Assembly (NCBI GenBank): GCA_964567785.1
Contig: CAZMOK010000003.1
Location: 25,145-89,144 of the forward strand
Length of the DNA stretch: 64,000 bases
Direction: 5' to 3'
Source of the DNA: CAZMOK01 sp964567785
Lineage (GTDB): Bacteria > Bacteroidota > Bacteroidia > Bacteroidales > JAGOPY01
Position 1 is the stretch's first letter. The number at the start of each line of letters is the position of its first letter. Both the position numbers and the translations under genes were made by a program. The notes below the pieces were generated by a model, which had not been told where the DNA came from, ran no database searches, and worked only from the letters and a program-made list of their open reading frames with translations. Of this stretch, positions 42,674 through 52,191 are shown in pieces.

Positions 42674-44158
42674 TCAGCGGATTAATATTTTTTCTATGTA
42701 GGGCCCTGTATCCATTAAAAAAGCAGCAGCTTTTTGCGTCAATCCGAATACCGTATTTGCAAAAACACCCATGAATATGCTTACAGCCCCTAAGATAACA
42801 GAGGGGAGATAATCGATAAATCCCAGAGATCGCTTATTTACATGAGTTTGATCTTTTTGGGGATGTTTTTTTAAGAAAGCTTCATTCCATATCTTGATCA
42901 TGGAATAAAGTGTAAGCAGACCAGTTATCAGAGCTACTGCACTAATAATGTATTGGCCGGCTTCAATACCGGCCTTTATAAGGATAAATTTTGCAAAAAA
43001 GCCTGATATTGGTGGTATTCCCGCCAGGGCAAAAGCGGGAATAATGAACAGGACAGCCAGCAGGGGATTCTCTTTATATAATCCACCAATGCTTTTCAGA
43101 TCATAACTACCCTTTAGTTTGTTTATCATCCCCGCCACAAAAAAAGTATTGGTTTTAGCAATCATATTGTGCATCATGAAATATATGCTACCCGCGATAG
43201 CCAAAGGTGTAAAGATTCCAAGTCCCATGATCATGTAACCGATCTGGCTGATTATGTGAAACGAGAGAATCCGCCGCATTTTATACTGGGTTGTGGCAGC
43301 CATACCTCCATACAACATGGTTAAACCGGCAACAACAATAAAAAGAGAGTGCCAGAAAGCCTGGTCTTGTGTGTATATCAAAGTGAAAAAGCGGATCATG
43401 GTATACACTCCCACTTTGGTCAAAAGGCCTGCGAACAATGCAGTAATGGTAATATTTGGTGTGTGGTAGGATGCCGGAAGCCAAAAGAACAATGGAAACA
43501 CTGCAGATTTTATTCCGAAAGCCAAAAAAATCAGAATAGCTGAAGTGTTCAAACCCGGCGGGAAGCCATTTTCTCTGAATATCGCGGCCAGGTGGGCCAT
43601 ATTGAGGGTACCGGTTTTTCCATACAGCAAGCCGATCCCTGCAAGAAAAAACAGGGATCCTAAAAAATTCATTCCCAGATACTTAATGCCAGCATGATAT
43701 TGGGTTTGCTCCTTGCAATAGGTGATGAGAACAAATGAGGATATCAGCATCAATTCGAACCAGACATAAAGGTTAAAAACATCCCCGGTAATAAATGCAC
43801 CGTTCACTCCCATAGCGAGTGAAAAGAAAAAAATGGAAAACCGGTTTCCACTGGCCCGGATATTTATGAACCGGGTTTTATAGATAGAAACGGTCAGTAA
43901 AACAAGGGCTGAAACAATGAGCATAAGGGCGCTAAAAAAATCAATCACCAGAGTGATCCCGAAAGGAGCCTCCCAGTTACCCATATACAAGGCCAGAATA
44001 CCTTCCCGGTTAACTTTCCAGAGCAAAAACAGTGATGAGATCAAAAGAAGGGTGCTTCCAAGAACGATCAGGGCATTACTGAAACTGCGCGACCTGAAGA
44101 AAAGCAGCAGCATGATGCCGACCAGAGGTATCAGTATGGGAAAAAAAACTGCATTCAT
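42674..44158 (-). CDS. mrpD: Mrp antiporter subunit D
   Basis: 494 residues, about fourteen helices, homologous to the ion-pumping NuoN/NuoM subunits of complex I. The lysine-bearing segment GIKSAVFPLFFWLP followed by HTPNITITALFAGLLTKVGVY is the conserved proton-path core. Belongs to the seven-subunit complex that exchanges cytoplasmic Na+ for H+. Confidence 0.95.
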   Translation of the reverse strand: MNAVFFPILIPLVGIMLLLFFRSRSFSNALIVLGSTLLLISSLFLLWKVNREGILALYMGNWEAPFGITLVIDFFSALMLIVSALVLLTVSIYKTRFINIRASGNRFSIFFFSLAMGVNGAFITGDVFNLYVWFELMLISSFVLITYCKEQTQYHAGIKYLGMNFLGSLFFLAGIGLLYGKTGTLNMAHLAAIFRENGFPPGLNTSAILIFLAFGIKSAVFPLFFWLPASYHTPNITITALFAGLLTKVGVYTMIRFFTLIYTQDQAFWHSLFIVVAGLTMLYGGMAATTQYKMRRILSFHIISQIGYMIMGLGIFTPLAIAGSIYFMMHNMIAKTNTFFVAGMINKLKGSYDLKSIGGLYKENPLLAVLFIIPAFALAGIPPISGFFAKFILIKAGIEAGQYIISAVALITGLLTLYSMIKIWNEAFLKKHPQKDQTHVNKRSLGFIDYLPSVILGAVSIFMGVFANTVFGLTQKAAAFLMDTGPYIEKILIR

Positions 44159-44161
44159 AGC

Positions 44162-44506
44162 TTACTTATCAGTTTCTTTCAGTTCATCAAGGTCATCAGT
44201 TCCGGTTGATTCAAAAAACTTAAATTTCAATGCAAGTGTATATGCTATAATTCCTAATCCGATAACTACTGCAGTGAGTAAAAGTGCCTGGGGCAGCGGA
44301 TCAGCCATTGCAGTGGTTTCAGTTGTATCTTCTGTAACAAAAACAGGGTTCCCGCCAACGGGTGTTGATGCCAGAAAGACCAGCAAATTGGTGGCATTGC
44401 TTATCAGGATTACCCCTATTACAAATTTGAGTATGCTTCTCCGCAGCAGTAAATACACTCCAGCTGTGTAAAGCGTACCAACAAGTATTGCAAGTATCAG
44501 TTCCAT
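44162..44506 (-). CDS. mrpC: Mrp antiporter subunit C
   Basis: 114 residues, three helices, NuoK-like. GTLYTAGVYLLLRRSILKFVIG and ISNATNLLVF mark MnhC, with DPLPQALLLTAVVIG in the last helix. Overlaps mrpB by 10 bases. Confidence 0.94.
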   Translation of the reverse strand: MELILAILVGTLYTAGVYLLLRRSILKFVIGVILISNATNLLVFLASTPVGGNPVFVTEDTTETTAMADPLPQALLLTAVVIGLGIIAYTLALKFKFFESTGTDDLDELKETDK

Positions 44507-44922
44507 GGGTCGAAGGTTGTTTTTGAAAATAAAAATGTAAGGGTCACACCGATCACTGTAAAGAATACTCCAACATCAAAAAGAAAGGGAGTTCCCAGTT
44601 TCAGTACCATCCCGGCAGGCATCTGAATTGTTAACCAGTAGCCTTTCATAAAAGATTCAGAAAAAACCATTCCGGGCAACAGGCTGAGAATAATAAGCAG
44701 AAGCCCCAGGCCAAGATAATTATCAGGTGACGTGAGTAGTTTTTTCCGCGCATATTGTGGATTATAGGCAAGCCCCCTGTATACAACAGATAGTGCAGCA
44801 AGCAAACCTCCGATGAAACCTCCGCCCGGGAGGTTGTGTCCCCGCAACAAAGCAATAATTGCTATGGCTATTAAAAACCACCGAACGTATCTATCAGCTA
44901 TCTGCAGCAAATATGCATTCAT
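44497..44922 (-). CDS. mrpB: Mrp antiporter subunit B
   Basis: 141 residues, four helices. The RGHNLPGGGFIGGLLAA motif is the MnhB signature. Overlaps mrpA by 4 bases and mrpC by 10. Confidence 0.94.
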   Translation of the reverse strand: MNAYLLQIADRYVRWFLIAIAIIALLRGHNLPGGGFIGGLLAALSVVYRGLAYNPQYARKKLLTSPDNYLGLGLLLIILSLLPGMVFSESFMKGYWLTIQMPAGMVLKLGTPFLFDVGVFFTVIGVTLTFLFSKTTFDPWN

Positions 44923-47225
44923 AGACGTTTGCTTCTTTTACCCAATAAAATAAAAACACCTAAAGCGGCTATTATAAGTACAACAACCTCTCCCAGGGTA
45001 TCAAGTGCGCGAAAGTCAACCAAAATTACGTTTACTACATTTTTCCCATATGCTTTAACCAGGCTGTTCTGAATGAAATACTCCGAAACCGGTGTGATGA
45101 GATTAATATCGGTGGCCTGGAGGGCCATCAGGGTCATACCGGTTCCAAAGGTTATGGCAACGGCCAGGTCCCTGTTTTTTATCCATTTTGCAGATATTCG
45201 GGCAAATATCGGCATACGTTGTAAGATGAGAACAAATAAAACAACGATTAGCGTTTCAGCAAGTATTTGGGTAATAGCCAGGTCGATAGCACTATAGTAG
45301 AGATAAATAAATGCTATACCATATCCAATGACACCCAGTGATATGATTGCTGCAAGCCTCGATCGCGAGAACATGGTCAGTACTGTGGCGAAAACCATGA
45401 TCACAGCAATGCCATACAGATAAAAAGGTGCTTCGGTCAGTCTTTCAAATACATTCCAGTTATAGTTAAACAACATTTGTAACCATAACATCGCAGAAGC
45501 AATGAGAAAAAAGGTTAATAAATATATCCTTTGAAAACCATGGTTGACAACCCTGTCTTTCCTGCGCACAAAATCAATAAAGTTGCTGATACCCTGCAAA
45601 AACACATCGGTAAAATGGAATCTGACAATCTGCCTGGTAAAGTGTTGCCAGCTCAGTAAAAACTGTTTTTGCTTTATTATGGCCACAGCAATGGCCGTAC
45701 CCGTAAAAGCAGTGAACATGCTTAACCATAATACCGGGTTGAACCCATGCCAGAGTGCCAGCTTTACATCTTGATACCCGGGTATTACGTAGTGAAGCGC
45801 ACCCTTCAGGATAGAATTGCCTAAATAATCAGGTATCAATCCGGCAACGAGGCTGAACACAGATAAAATTGCAGGAATTAAAAGCATCACCGGGATATAG
45901 CGAGGTTTTGAAATCTGTTTGGTTAACTTATAGCTGCCAAAAAATATGGTGTAAACAAGGTAAAGAGAAACTGTTACCATCAGAATATTGGCCGTCACAC
46001 CCAAAACGAGTATTATTCCTGATATGCCTGGTAATTGAATTTGAGCCTCGTATATCAGTTCCTTACCGATGAAGCCCAGCATGGGAGGAAAACCGGCCAT
46101 GGATAAAGCTGCCAGCAATGTTACCAGGAAAGCAATTGGCATTTTACGTACGAGACCGCCCAGATACAGAAGATCCCTGGTTCCTGTCATTTTTTCTATA
46201 TAACCAGCGATCATAAACAAAGTGGCTTTGTAGAGTGCATGAACAAATAAAAACAAAATAGCAGCTTTGACCGAAAGGCTTGTGTCAATACCCACAAGCA
46301 ATGTCAGTACGCCCAATGCATTGATTGTGGTATAAGCCAGGCTTGCCTTAAGGTCTGTTTGCATGATGGCAAAGTATGCTCCAAAAAGCATTGTCAGAAT
46401 TCCGACAAAAGAGATAATATAGTGCCAGGCATCTGTGCCGCCTAAGATTGGCTGCAGGCGCAATAAGAGAAAAAACCCTGCTTTTACCATTGTAGCCGAA
46501 TGCAGATAGGCGCTCACAGGAGCCGGTGCCTGCATGGCCCCGGGTAACCAGAAATGAAAAGGAAACTGTGCCGACTTTGTAAAAATACCTACCAGGATCA
46601 GGATTAAGCCGGGCAGGTAGAGGGGGCTCTCTGTCATGGCTGAAGAGGAATTGATCCAGTCAGATAACTGATAACTTCCGGGGATGGTGCCTAAGAGGAT
46701 GATCCCTGCAAGCAGGCTCAAGCCACCCATAACAGTAATGAATAGCGATTGAAAACCGGCTAAACGTGCTGCTTCTTTTTCATGAAAGAAGGTAATCAGT
46801 AAAAACGAGAATACTGTTGTAAGTTCCCAGAATATAAAAAGGAATATGAGGTTTGAAGACAATACCATTCCCATCATGGAAAGGCTGAAAAGCATCATTA
46901 AAAGTAGAAAACGGGTAATATGGGTATATTCCCGCATGTATTCACCGGCGTAAATGAAGATAAAACCCCCCATTCCCATAACCAGTAAAGAAAAAGCAAG
47001 CCCCAGTCCATCGATAGAAAGAGAAAAGTGTATTCCTAAATCAGGTACCCATGGAGCGGTAATGGAAAGGAAGTCGCCCTGCATAACCTGAGGAATATAT
47101 GTAAGCAGTAATACTACAACACTCAGTTGAACCAACCCGATGGCAAGTGACCTGTGTTTTTGCCATGGCCGGGGCAAAAAGAGAAAAACTATGGGTAACA
47201 ACAGCAGGATTATCAGTAATGTCAT
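44919..47225 (-). CDS. mrpA: Mrp antiporter subunit A
   Basis: 768 residues, about twenty helices: an NuoL-like antiporter core (FTKSAQFPFHFWLPGAMQ, then APVSAYLHSATMVKAG) and a C-terminal DUF4040/MbhE-like extension (DLAITQILAETLIVVLFVL and DFRALDTLGEVVVL). First gene of the operon mrpABCDEFG, all on the minus strand with overlaps or gaps of at most 4 bases. The complex uses the proton gradient to expel sodium and supports pH homeostasis. Confidence 0.95.
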   Translation of the reverse strand: MTLLIILLLLPIVFLFLPRPWQKHRSLAIGLVQLSVVVLLLTYIPQVMQGDFLSITAPWVPDLGIHFSLSIDGLGLAFSLLVMGMGGFIFIYAGEYMREYTHITRFLLLMMLFSLSMMGMVLSSNLIFLFIFWELTTVFSFLLITFFHEKEAARLAGFQSLFITVMGGLSLLAGIILLGTIPGSYQLSDWINSSSAMTESPLYLPGLILILVGIFTKSAQFPFHFWLPGAMQAPAPVSAYLHSATMVKAGFFLLLRLQPILGGTDAWHYIISFVGILTMLFGAYFAIMQTDLKASLAYTTINALGVLTLLVGIDTSLSVKAAILFLFVHALYKATLFMIAGYIEKMTGTRDLLYLGGLVRKMPIAFLVTLLAALSMAGFPPMLGFIGKELIYEAQIQLPGISGIILVLGVTANILMVTVSLYLVYTIFFGSYKLTKQISKPRYIPVMLLIPAILSVFSLVAGLIPDYLGNSILKGALHYVIPGYQDVKLALWHGFNPVLWLSMFTAFTGTAIAVAIIKQKQFLLSWQHFTRQIVRFHFTDVFLQGISNFIDFVRRKDRVVNHGFQRIYLLTFFLIASAMLWLQMLFNYNWNVFERLTEAPFYLYGIAVIMVFATVLTMFSRSRLAAIISLGVIGYGIAFIYLYYSAIDLAITQILAETLIVVLFVLILQRMPIFARISAKWIKNRDLAVAITFGTGMTLMALQATDINLITPVSEYFIQNSLVKAYGKNVVNVILVDFRALDTLGEVVVLIIAALGVFILLGKRSKRL

Positions 47226-47576
47226 ATCCTTTTCCTAAGGAGCAAACAAATCCCTTTAATGCAAATATGCAAAAAAGGTAAGTAACTTTTACTATTTGAA
47301 CCAAACATACTTTCTTCTTAAATGTTTCTTCCCGTATCCGGGAAATTTTTCAAAACAACTTTTTCTTGATGACTTTCAATAGAAGCTGGGCAATAAGGGT
47401 GCGTCTCACCTGGATATATATGGTGTTGAAATTTTCATCTAAAATATAATGTAACTGGAAATTTTGCTAGAGGGGGGAGTAGCCCCTGCTTGAAAAATTT
47501 GGTCGGTCAGCAATGAAAGTTAATCTGATTTGCGGCCTGGAACAGGATCATGAGGTAAGTGCTTCCCCGGACCCTG
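47226..47576. other. Intergenic region upstream of mrpA
   Basis: 351 AT-rich bases with no supportable gene. A 6-bp hairpin (47329-47334 with 47339-47344) followed by ATTTTT on the plus strand resembles a weak terminator, but no plus-strand gene precedes it. The mrp promoter should lie here; no exact TAnnTTTG was found. Confidence 0.5.
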
Positions 47577-48590
47577 TCACAGCAGTTCAATATTTTCATC
47601 CCAAATTCTCTGCCAGAGTCTCTTTAATGGTTCGATACTGTCAGATGCTTCAGGCTCAAATTCTTCAACCCTGGCAGGAATTATACCAACAGAACTCTTT
47701 TTACCAACCACAAAATTGAAAAAATAGAGTCCGCTTACGCCCATTCTTATATCGGTTATTACAATTTTATCATCCACAGCGCTCACCTTGTAAAAACCCC
47801 CTGTGAACCATTTCAGTCGTTTTACATTCCAATCATCGGCAATTGGCTTTATAAGCTCGATTTCCGAAGGGTATTCCTTGAATTTTATCTCTTTCGTTTC
47901 ATCCAGTACAGAGTAGAACCCTTCAACATAGCCGCTTTCAGTATTGCCAATTATCCTCCATAACAAGGTATTAAACGGAGTTGGGCCTACCAGGGTTTTG
48001 GATACTTTAATATTCTGTTCAGACAGTGATTTTTCAGCAACTGAATGCACATATGCTTTTGCACCTATGCTCCAGACCAGGTACAAACTGCTCACGAGTA
48101 TTCCTATCCTGTGTATCTTAAGTGCGAGGGCTGGTTTTTTCCTCAAGAAAAATAGTGATGCTAATCCAGCAAGCAAAGGAGTTGTATACAGAGGATCGAT
48201 AACAAATATCGTGCTCCAGCCTACCGGATGGTTCGAGAAGGGGAGGAGCAACTGAGTTCCATAAACATTGAAACTGTCGAGCAGTGCATGTGTTATGAAG
48301 GTCAGGAAAACCGCAAAAAGCCACCTGACCCTATACTTTTTTGTTTTAGGGTGTATTTTCGTGATCAGCCAGGCCACTAAAGGCGCTGCGAGGGCCATAT
48401 AGAAAAAAGCATGGCTCTCTGCCCTGTGATACGTGAAATCCTTTACGGCATTTCCCATAGGGATAAACACATCCAGGTCGGGCAGGGTACCGCAGACTGC
48501 ACCCCACAAAGATGCTTTGCGCCCAACCTTATTTTGCATCACTGCTTCCGAAACGCTGGCCCCTAAAACGAGTTGTGTTAATGAATCCAT
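47577..48590 (-). CDS. YdjM/DUF457-type membrane-bound metal-dependent hydrolase
   Basis: 337 residues. The N-terminus MDSLTQLVLGASVSEAV and the pattern GTLPDLDVFIP, YHRAESHAFF, THALLDSFNVYGTQ hold the conserved His and Asp residues of the DUF457 (YdjM/YbcI) family, proposed to bind metal at the membrane. Four to five helices fill the first 180 residues; the C-terminal half is a soluble beta-rich part. Biochemical role is not established. Confidence 0.85.
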   Translation of the reverse strand: MDSLTQLVLGASVSEAVMQNKVGRKASLWGAVCGTLPDLDVFIPMGNAVKDFTYHRAESHAFFYMALAAPLVAWLITKIHPKTKKYRVRWLFAVFLTFITHALLDSFNVYGTQLLLPFSNHPVGWSTIFVIDPLYTTPLLAGLASLFFLRKKPALALKIHRIGILVSSLYLVWSIGAKAYVHSVAEKSLSEQNIKVSKTLVGPTPFNTLLWRIIGNTESGYVEGFYSVLDETKEIKFKEYPSEIELIKPIADDWNVKRLKWFTGGFYKVSAVDDKIVITDIRMGVSGLYFFNFVVGKKSSVGIIPARVEEFEPEASDSIEPLKRLWQRIWDENIELL

Positions 48591-48696
48591 GACCCCTGTA
48601 ACCTTGATAGAAGCTTTAAAGGAACAACTTACAAACTCTTACTTTTGAATTACTGCATGCAGACTTTTAATAAGCAATTTGCTCCGATCTCTGATT

Positions 48697-49074
48697 TCAT
48701 TGAATGCTTAGCAGGAGTATTGCCACTGATAGTATGAGCATGAAAAGCGCAGGCAGATGAGTCGTTAATTTATCATGGACCTTTATATGCATGGCAACTG
48801 CGCCAAGCATAAGTACAATCAGTGCTCCTGCGGCAAATGGGATAACAATGGGCACCCAAATACCAATGATCAAACCAATGGCTGCTGCAACCTTCAAAAT
48901 TCCAACAACATACATAAGCCAAACAGGTAATCCATAGTATTCAAATTCTCCGCGTAATGTTTTGGCCTTGCCGTCACCACCCCTGTATATACTGGCTCTC
49001 TGATTTGTTACCAGCCAGATCCGGAGGATGTTCAGCGCCACAAATAATTGCAGTACAATGAGAAATATATTCAT
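48697..49074 (-). CDS. DoxX-like family membrane protein
   Basis: 125 residues, four hydrophobic helices with LFVALNILRIWLV at the start and VGILKVAAAIGLIIGIWVP in the middle, the DoxX-like (DUF4281-related) pattern. No catalytic residues; role unknown. Stands alone. Confidence 0.75.
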   Translation of the reverse strand: MNIFLIVLQLFVALNILRIWLVTNQRASIYRGGDGKAKTLRGEFEYYGLPVWLMYVVGILKVAAAIGLIIGIWVPIVIPFAAGALIVLMLGAVAMHIKVHDKLTTHLPALFMLILSVAILLLSIQ

Positions 49075-49218
49075 AGATTTTTTGATTTTACTATTAGCCC
49101 TTGGCGGATTTCAGGTTGCTAAGTTAAACATTCCAGGAATTTGTTTGTTCGAAATGCTCCTCTGATTTTAATTACCAATGAACGCCTTTAAGCCTGTATC
49201 CGTATCCATCCCCCCGGG

Positions 49219-49303
49219 TACCCTCCCTACCGGCTTTGCTTCACTGAAGCTTCGCGAAAGCAATTTAGGGAGGCGGGAAGTGCGATAGCAAGGGGGGAGG
49301 GTA
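49219..49303. repeat. Foldable palindromic intergenic element
   Basis: Outer arms 49219-49227 and 49295-49303 are perfect 9-base inverted repeats; inner arms CTCCCTA (49223-49229) and TAGGGAG (49266-49272) offer an alternative fold, with TTGCTT/AAGCAA inside. It resembles a miniature intergenic repeat, but only one copy is in this window. Confidence 0.5.
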
Positions 49304-49414
49304 ACAAATCCGCTAAAACCCCATATTCCGTTTTACTTCACACTTCACGCTTCCAGTTGTTTTCATTGTTCATTGTTAATTACCCTAACACCCATATTTG
49401 TGTAAGCGCTTACT

Positions 49415-49719
49415 TCACTGTTTTTTATACAATGTTGTAGGTTCGTGTTTGATAAAGTCATTTAATATGATATTCCTTTTAATATATGTCAGCAGGTTTT
49501 TTCCTTCATTTTTAACAACTTCCAGATAAATTATTAAATCCTTAAGACCATAATTCCATTTGAAACTGCTTTATTTCTTATTAATCTTAATTCACCGCTG
49601 ATTTTTAATTGTTGGATGGTTCGGTAATTAGAAACAAAAGATTTTATGTCCAGGTTTTTTATTATATTCTTGCAATTGTTCACGTCAAAACTCTGCCAGA
49701 AATCCGCAAAACACAGCAA
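49415..49719 (-). pseudogene. Unidentified frame-disrupted coding remnant
   Basis: Minus-strand frame 49534-49719 (SNYRTIQQLKISGELRLIRN) appears to continue, after a one-base shift near 49560, into YGLKDLIIYLEVVKNEG and LLTYIKRNIILNDFIKHEP up to a stop at 49415. The composition is protein-like, but I do not recognise the family; it could be chance. Confidence 0.3.
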
Positions 49720-49768
49720 GAAAAAGAATTAGGAATTCAAAGAAATAGTGCTGGATCTTTTTCCCGGA

Positions 49769-51469
49769 CTAATTATACAGATTATGAGCACGGGGAGCCA
49801 TATTTTCAGATTCAACAACAGGATCATTTTTATCAGATGGTTTATCTGATTCATGTTTTGCCAGAAGGTTTTTAAAATATTTAACGACAGGCCCGAAATC
49901 CGGACCTTTTCCCCTCAGGGCAATGTAACCGTCAGGCCTGGCCAGAAAGTAGGTTGACTTGCGGATGTGTAACTTACGAAACAGCTCCTTTGTCTCTTTG
50001 GAGTGTGAAACTGCTTCAAATTGCATGGGGAAAGTGAACCCGTCTAGTTGTGATCGCAAAGCTTCTTCGGCCTCTTGCCGATCTGGTTCGCCTGTCCGGA
50101 AAAATACAAGGGTGAACTTCCTGCATTCCAGCAATTCATGTGTATCTTTCAAATTCCCGTTTTCATCAGTCCATTCGATAAAAGGAAATCTTTTTCCTGT
50201 CCACGATGTTGCCCTTCCATAGTGTACTCCGGTCTGTGATATCCTTCTGAAGAATGCCCGTTGAAGTGATCGTGACGCCAAAAGAGAATTGAAAAGTTTG
50301 AACGACCAGGGAATTAGATGGTTGCGGACCAGCTTGCTTGTGAAATCTTTTCTTATTGCCAGGGAGAAGTACCTGTCTGTACTCTGGATCAGCTTTTCAG
50401 CAACAGGCTTTCTTTCCAACGTATAAGTTTGTAACAGGCTTTCAGATGCCCCGTGCTTTAAAACATATGCCATCTTCCAGGCCAGGTTACAGGAATCCTG
50501 TAACCCGGTATTCATACCCTGAGCACCAATAGGGGTATGTACATGTGCAGCGTCCCCGACCAGGAAGCACCTGCCGCTGTTAAAAGTTGATGCCAGGTAG
50601 GTGTTTGGAAAGAAAACCGAAAACCAATCGGGGTTTTTCAAGACTACATTCATTTTCAACCTCACTGCAAGGCCCCGGGTAGCATCTTCAAAATCAAATT
50701 CCCTTTTACCGGCTTTCTCATTAGGGATCAAACTGTCGATGCGCCAGCTTGTACCTTCCAGCGGGAAGAATCCCGCAATGCTTTTTTTCGATATGCTGAA
50801 GATGATATCGTTACCGGGTTTACCGATTGAAGCTGTGCCTGCCATCTCTTCAACACCTGGGTATTTATTAACGAGGCAATCAGTGACAAACAGGGGGATA
50901 GGATCTCTCGTTCCTTCCCAATGGATCCCAAGGCTTGTCCTTACATCACTATGGATCCCATCAGCCCCGATCAAATAACGTGCTTTCAGAGTTTCCTTTT
51001 TCCCGTTTGCCCTGGTGAAGGCAGCAGTTACAAATTGTGATTCCTGGCTGAATTGCGCTAGCCGTGTGCCCCTTTCAACCTGAATGCCACGCTCTTCAAG
51101 GAAACCGGAGAGCAACTTCCTGGTATGCGTTTGTTTCAGCATGAAAATGTATGGAAACCTGCTAATCCCCGAACCCATATTTGCTACACTGATATCTCCT
51201 GTTTTTCTGCCTTCATGGATCACGCTGATCTTTTCAACCACCTTCCCATTTTGCAAGACTTTATGAGCCATTCCCATCTGGTCGAATATCTCCATTGTGC
51301 GGGCCTGGATGAGAAGGGCGCCTGAAAACTTATGGTTCTCTTCTGTCTTCTCAATGATCCTGAAGCTGATATTGTGGAGTGCAAGCTGGCAGGCCATCAT
51401 AAGTCCGGCAGGCCCGGCGCCCACGATCAATACATCTGTAATCTTTGGCTTGTCAGAATTTTCAATCAT
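49769..51469 (-). CDS. FAD-dependent aromatic monooxygenase
   Basis: 566 residues of the PheA/TfdB/UbiH-type flavoprotein hydroxylases. The FAD-binding GAGPAG lies at residues 17-22, the DG motif in RYLIGADGIHSDVR, and the second FAD motif GDAAHVHTPIGAQGMNTGLQ around 300-325. A C-terminal thioredoxin-like domain (about 430-540) is as in phenol hydroxylases. It would hydroxylate a phenolic ring using NAD(P)H and O2. Last gene of the polyketide cluster, overlapping the methyltransferase by 1 base; in the Streptomyces srs operon SrsC has this role. Confidence 0.88.
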   Translation of the reverse strand: MIENSDKPKITDVLIVGAGPAGLMMACQLALHNISFRIIEKTEENHKFSGALLIQARTMEIFDQMGMAHKVLQNGKVVEKISVIHEGRKTGDISVANMGSGISRFPYIFMLKQTHTRKLLSGFLEERGIQVERGTRLAQFSQESQFVTAAFTRANGKKETLKARYLIGADGIHSDVRTSLGIHWEGTRDPIPLFVTDCLVNKYPGVEEMAGTASIGKPGNDIIFSISKKSIAGFFPLEGTSWRIDSLIPNEKAGKREFDFEDATRGLAVRLKMNVVLKNPDWFSVFFPNTYLASTFNSGRCFLVGDAAHVHTPIGAQGMNTGLQDSCNLAWKMAYVLKHGASESLLQTYTLERKPVAEKLIQSTDRYFSLAIRKDFTSKLVRNHLIPWSFKLFNSLLASRSLQRAFFRRISQTGVHYGRATSWTGKRFPFIEWTDENGNLKDTHELLECRKFTLVFFRTGEPDRQEAEEALRSQLDGFTFPMQFEAVSHSKETKELFRKLHIRKSTYFLARPDGYIALRGKGPDFGPVVKYFKNLLAKHESDKPSDKNDPVVESENMAPRAHNLYN

Positions 51470-52191
51470 TATCTGCTGTGTGTGCTGTTCGATCGACCGG
51501 TAAGGATAAACCGGAATCCCATTGCAGTTCTCAGATCATAATCCGGTACTTCAGCCTCCGCCAGTAAATCCTTGATCTCATTTATCCTGAATCCCTTCAG
51601 GACAGATACAGGCCCGTCATGCCTTGCCAGTGATGTTCCGTTTCCCAGCCGGGTCAGGATTATGGAACCATAATATGCTAACCGGTTGCGTAAAATGTCA
51701 CTGATCACGAATCCATGCCTTGAATGTTCTTTAAAATGTAAGAAAAGCTCAAGCAGATCTTGGTTTTCCAGATGGTGGGCAAACAACGAACAGTGATAAA
51801 CATCCACCTCCTCATTCGCCGAAAGGTACTCCTTGTAGGATGTATCTATTCCATCTATCTCGGGATAATCCTTACAGTACTCCCGGAGATAGGCTATGAT
51901 ATCGGGGTTATTGTCTATCCCGGTAAACCTTGCAGGGATTTGCTTATTCCTGGCCCACTTTGCCATATATTTTAATGTATCGCCGCTGCCACAGCCCAGG
52001 TCAACTACATGTAACGGATCATTGCCGGCAGGCAGGAGCCTGTCCAAAGCCCTGATACTGAGTTGATGGCCGAAAGTTTTCCGGTTCAGGAAATCCAGTT
52101 CCCGAAGGTTTCTGTAAAGCAGGTCCCTGGGTACATCAGGATTGTCCATCAGTTCAGGCTGGTATGACCGGTCAGTAAATTTACTTGCCAT
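51469..52191 (-). CDS. Class I SAM-dependent methyltransferase
   Basis: 240 residues. Motif I is VVDLGCGSGDT (62-72), followed by FTGIDNNPDIIAYLR and the DVYHCSLFAHHL acceptor region. Probably an O- or C-methyltransferase for the polyketide made by the neighbouring synthase. It overlaps the PKS gene by 11 bases and the monooxygenase gene by 1 base. Confidence 0.85.
   Translation of the reverse strand: MASKFTDRSYQPELMDNPDVPRDLLYRNLRELDFLNRKTFGHQLSIRALDRLLPAGNDPLHVVDLGCGSGDTLKYMAKWARNKQIPARFTGIDNNPDIIAYLREYCKDYPEIDGIDTSYKEYLSANEEVDVYHCSLFAHHLENQDLLELFLHFKEHSRHGFVISDILRNRLAYYGSIILTRLGNGTSLARHDGPVSVLKGFRINEIKDLLAEAEVPDYDLRTAMGFRFILTGRSNSTHSR

Larger units (their letters stand above)
49075..49768. 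other. 694-base region with a foldable element and a degraded frame
   Basis: No intact gene. It holds the palindromic element at 49219-49303 and a possible frameshifted gene remnant at 49415-49719, listed separately; the rest is low-complexity AT-rich sequence. Confidence 0.6.

Noticed and set aside
47329..47350. Terminator-like hairpin on the plus strand
   Set aside because: There is no plus-strand gene upstream for it to end; only a 6-bp stem.
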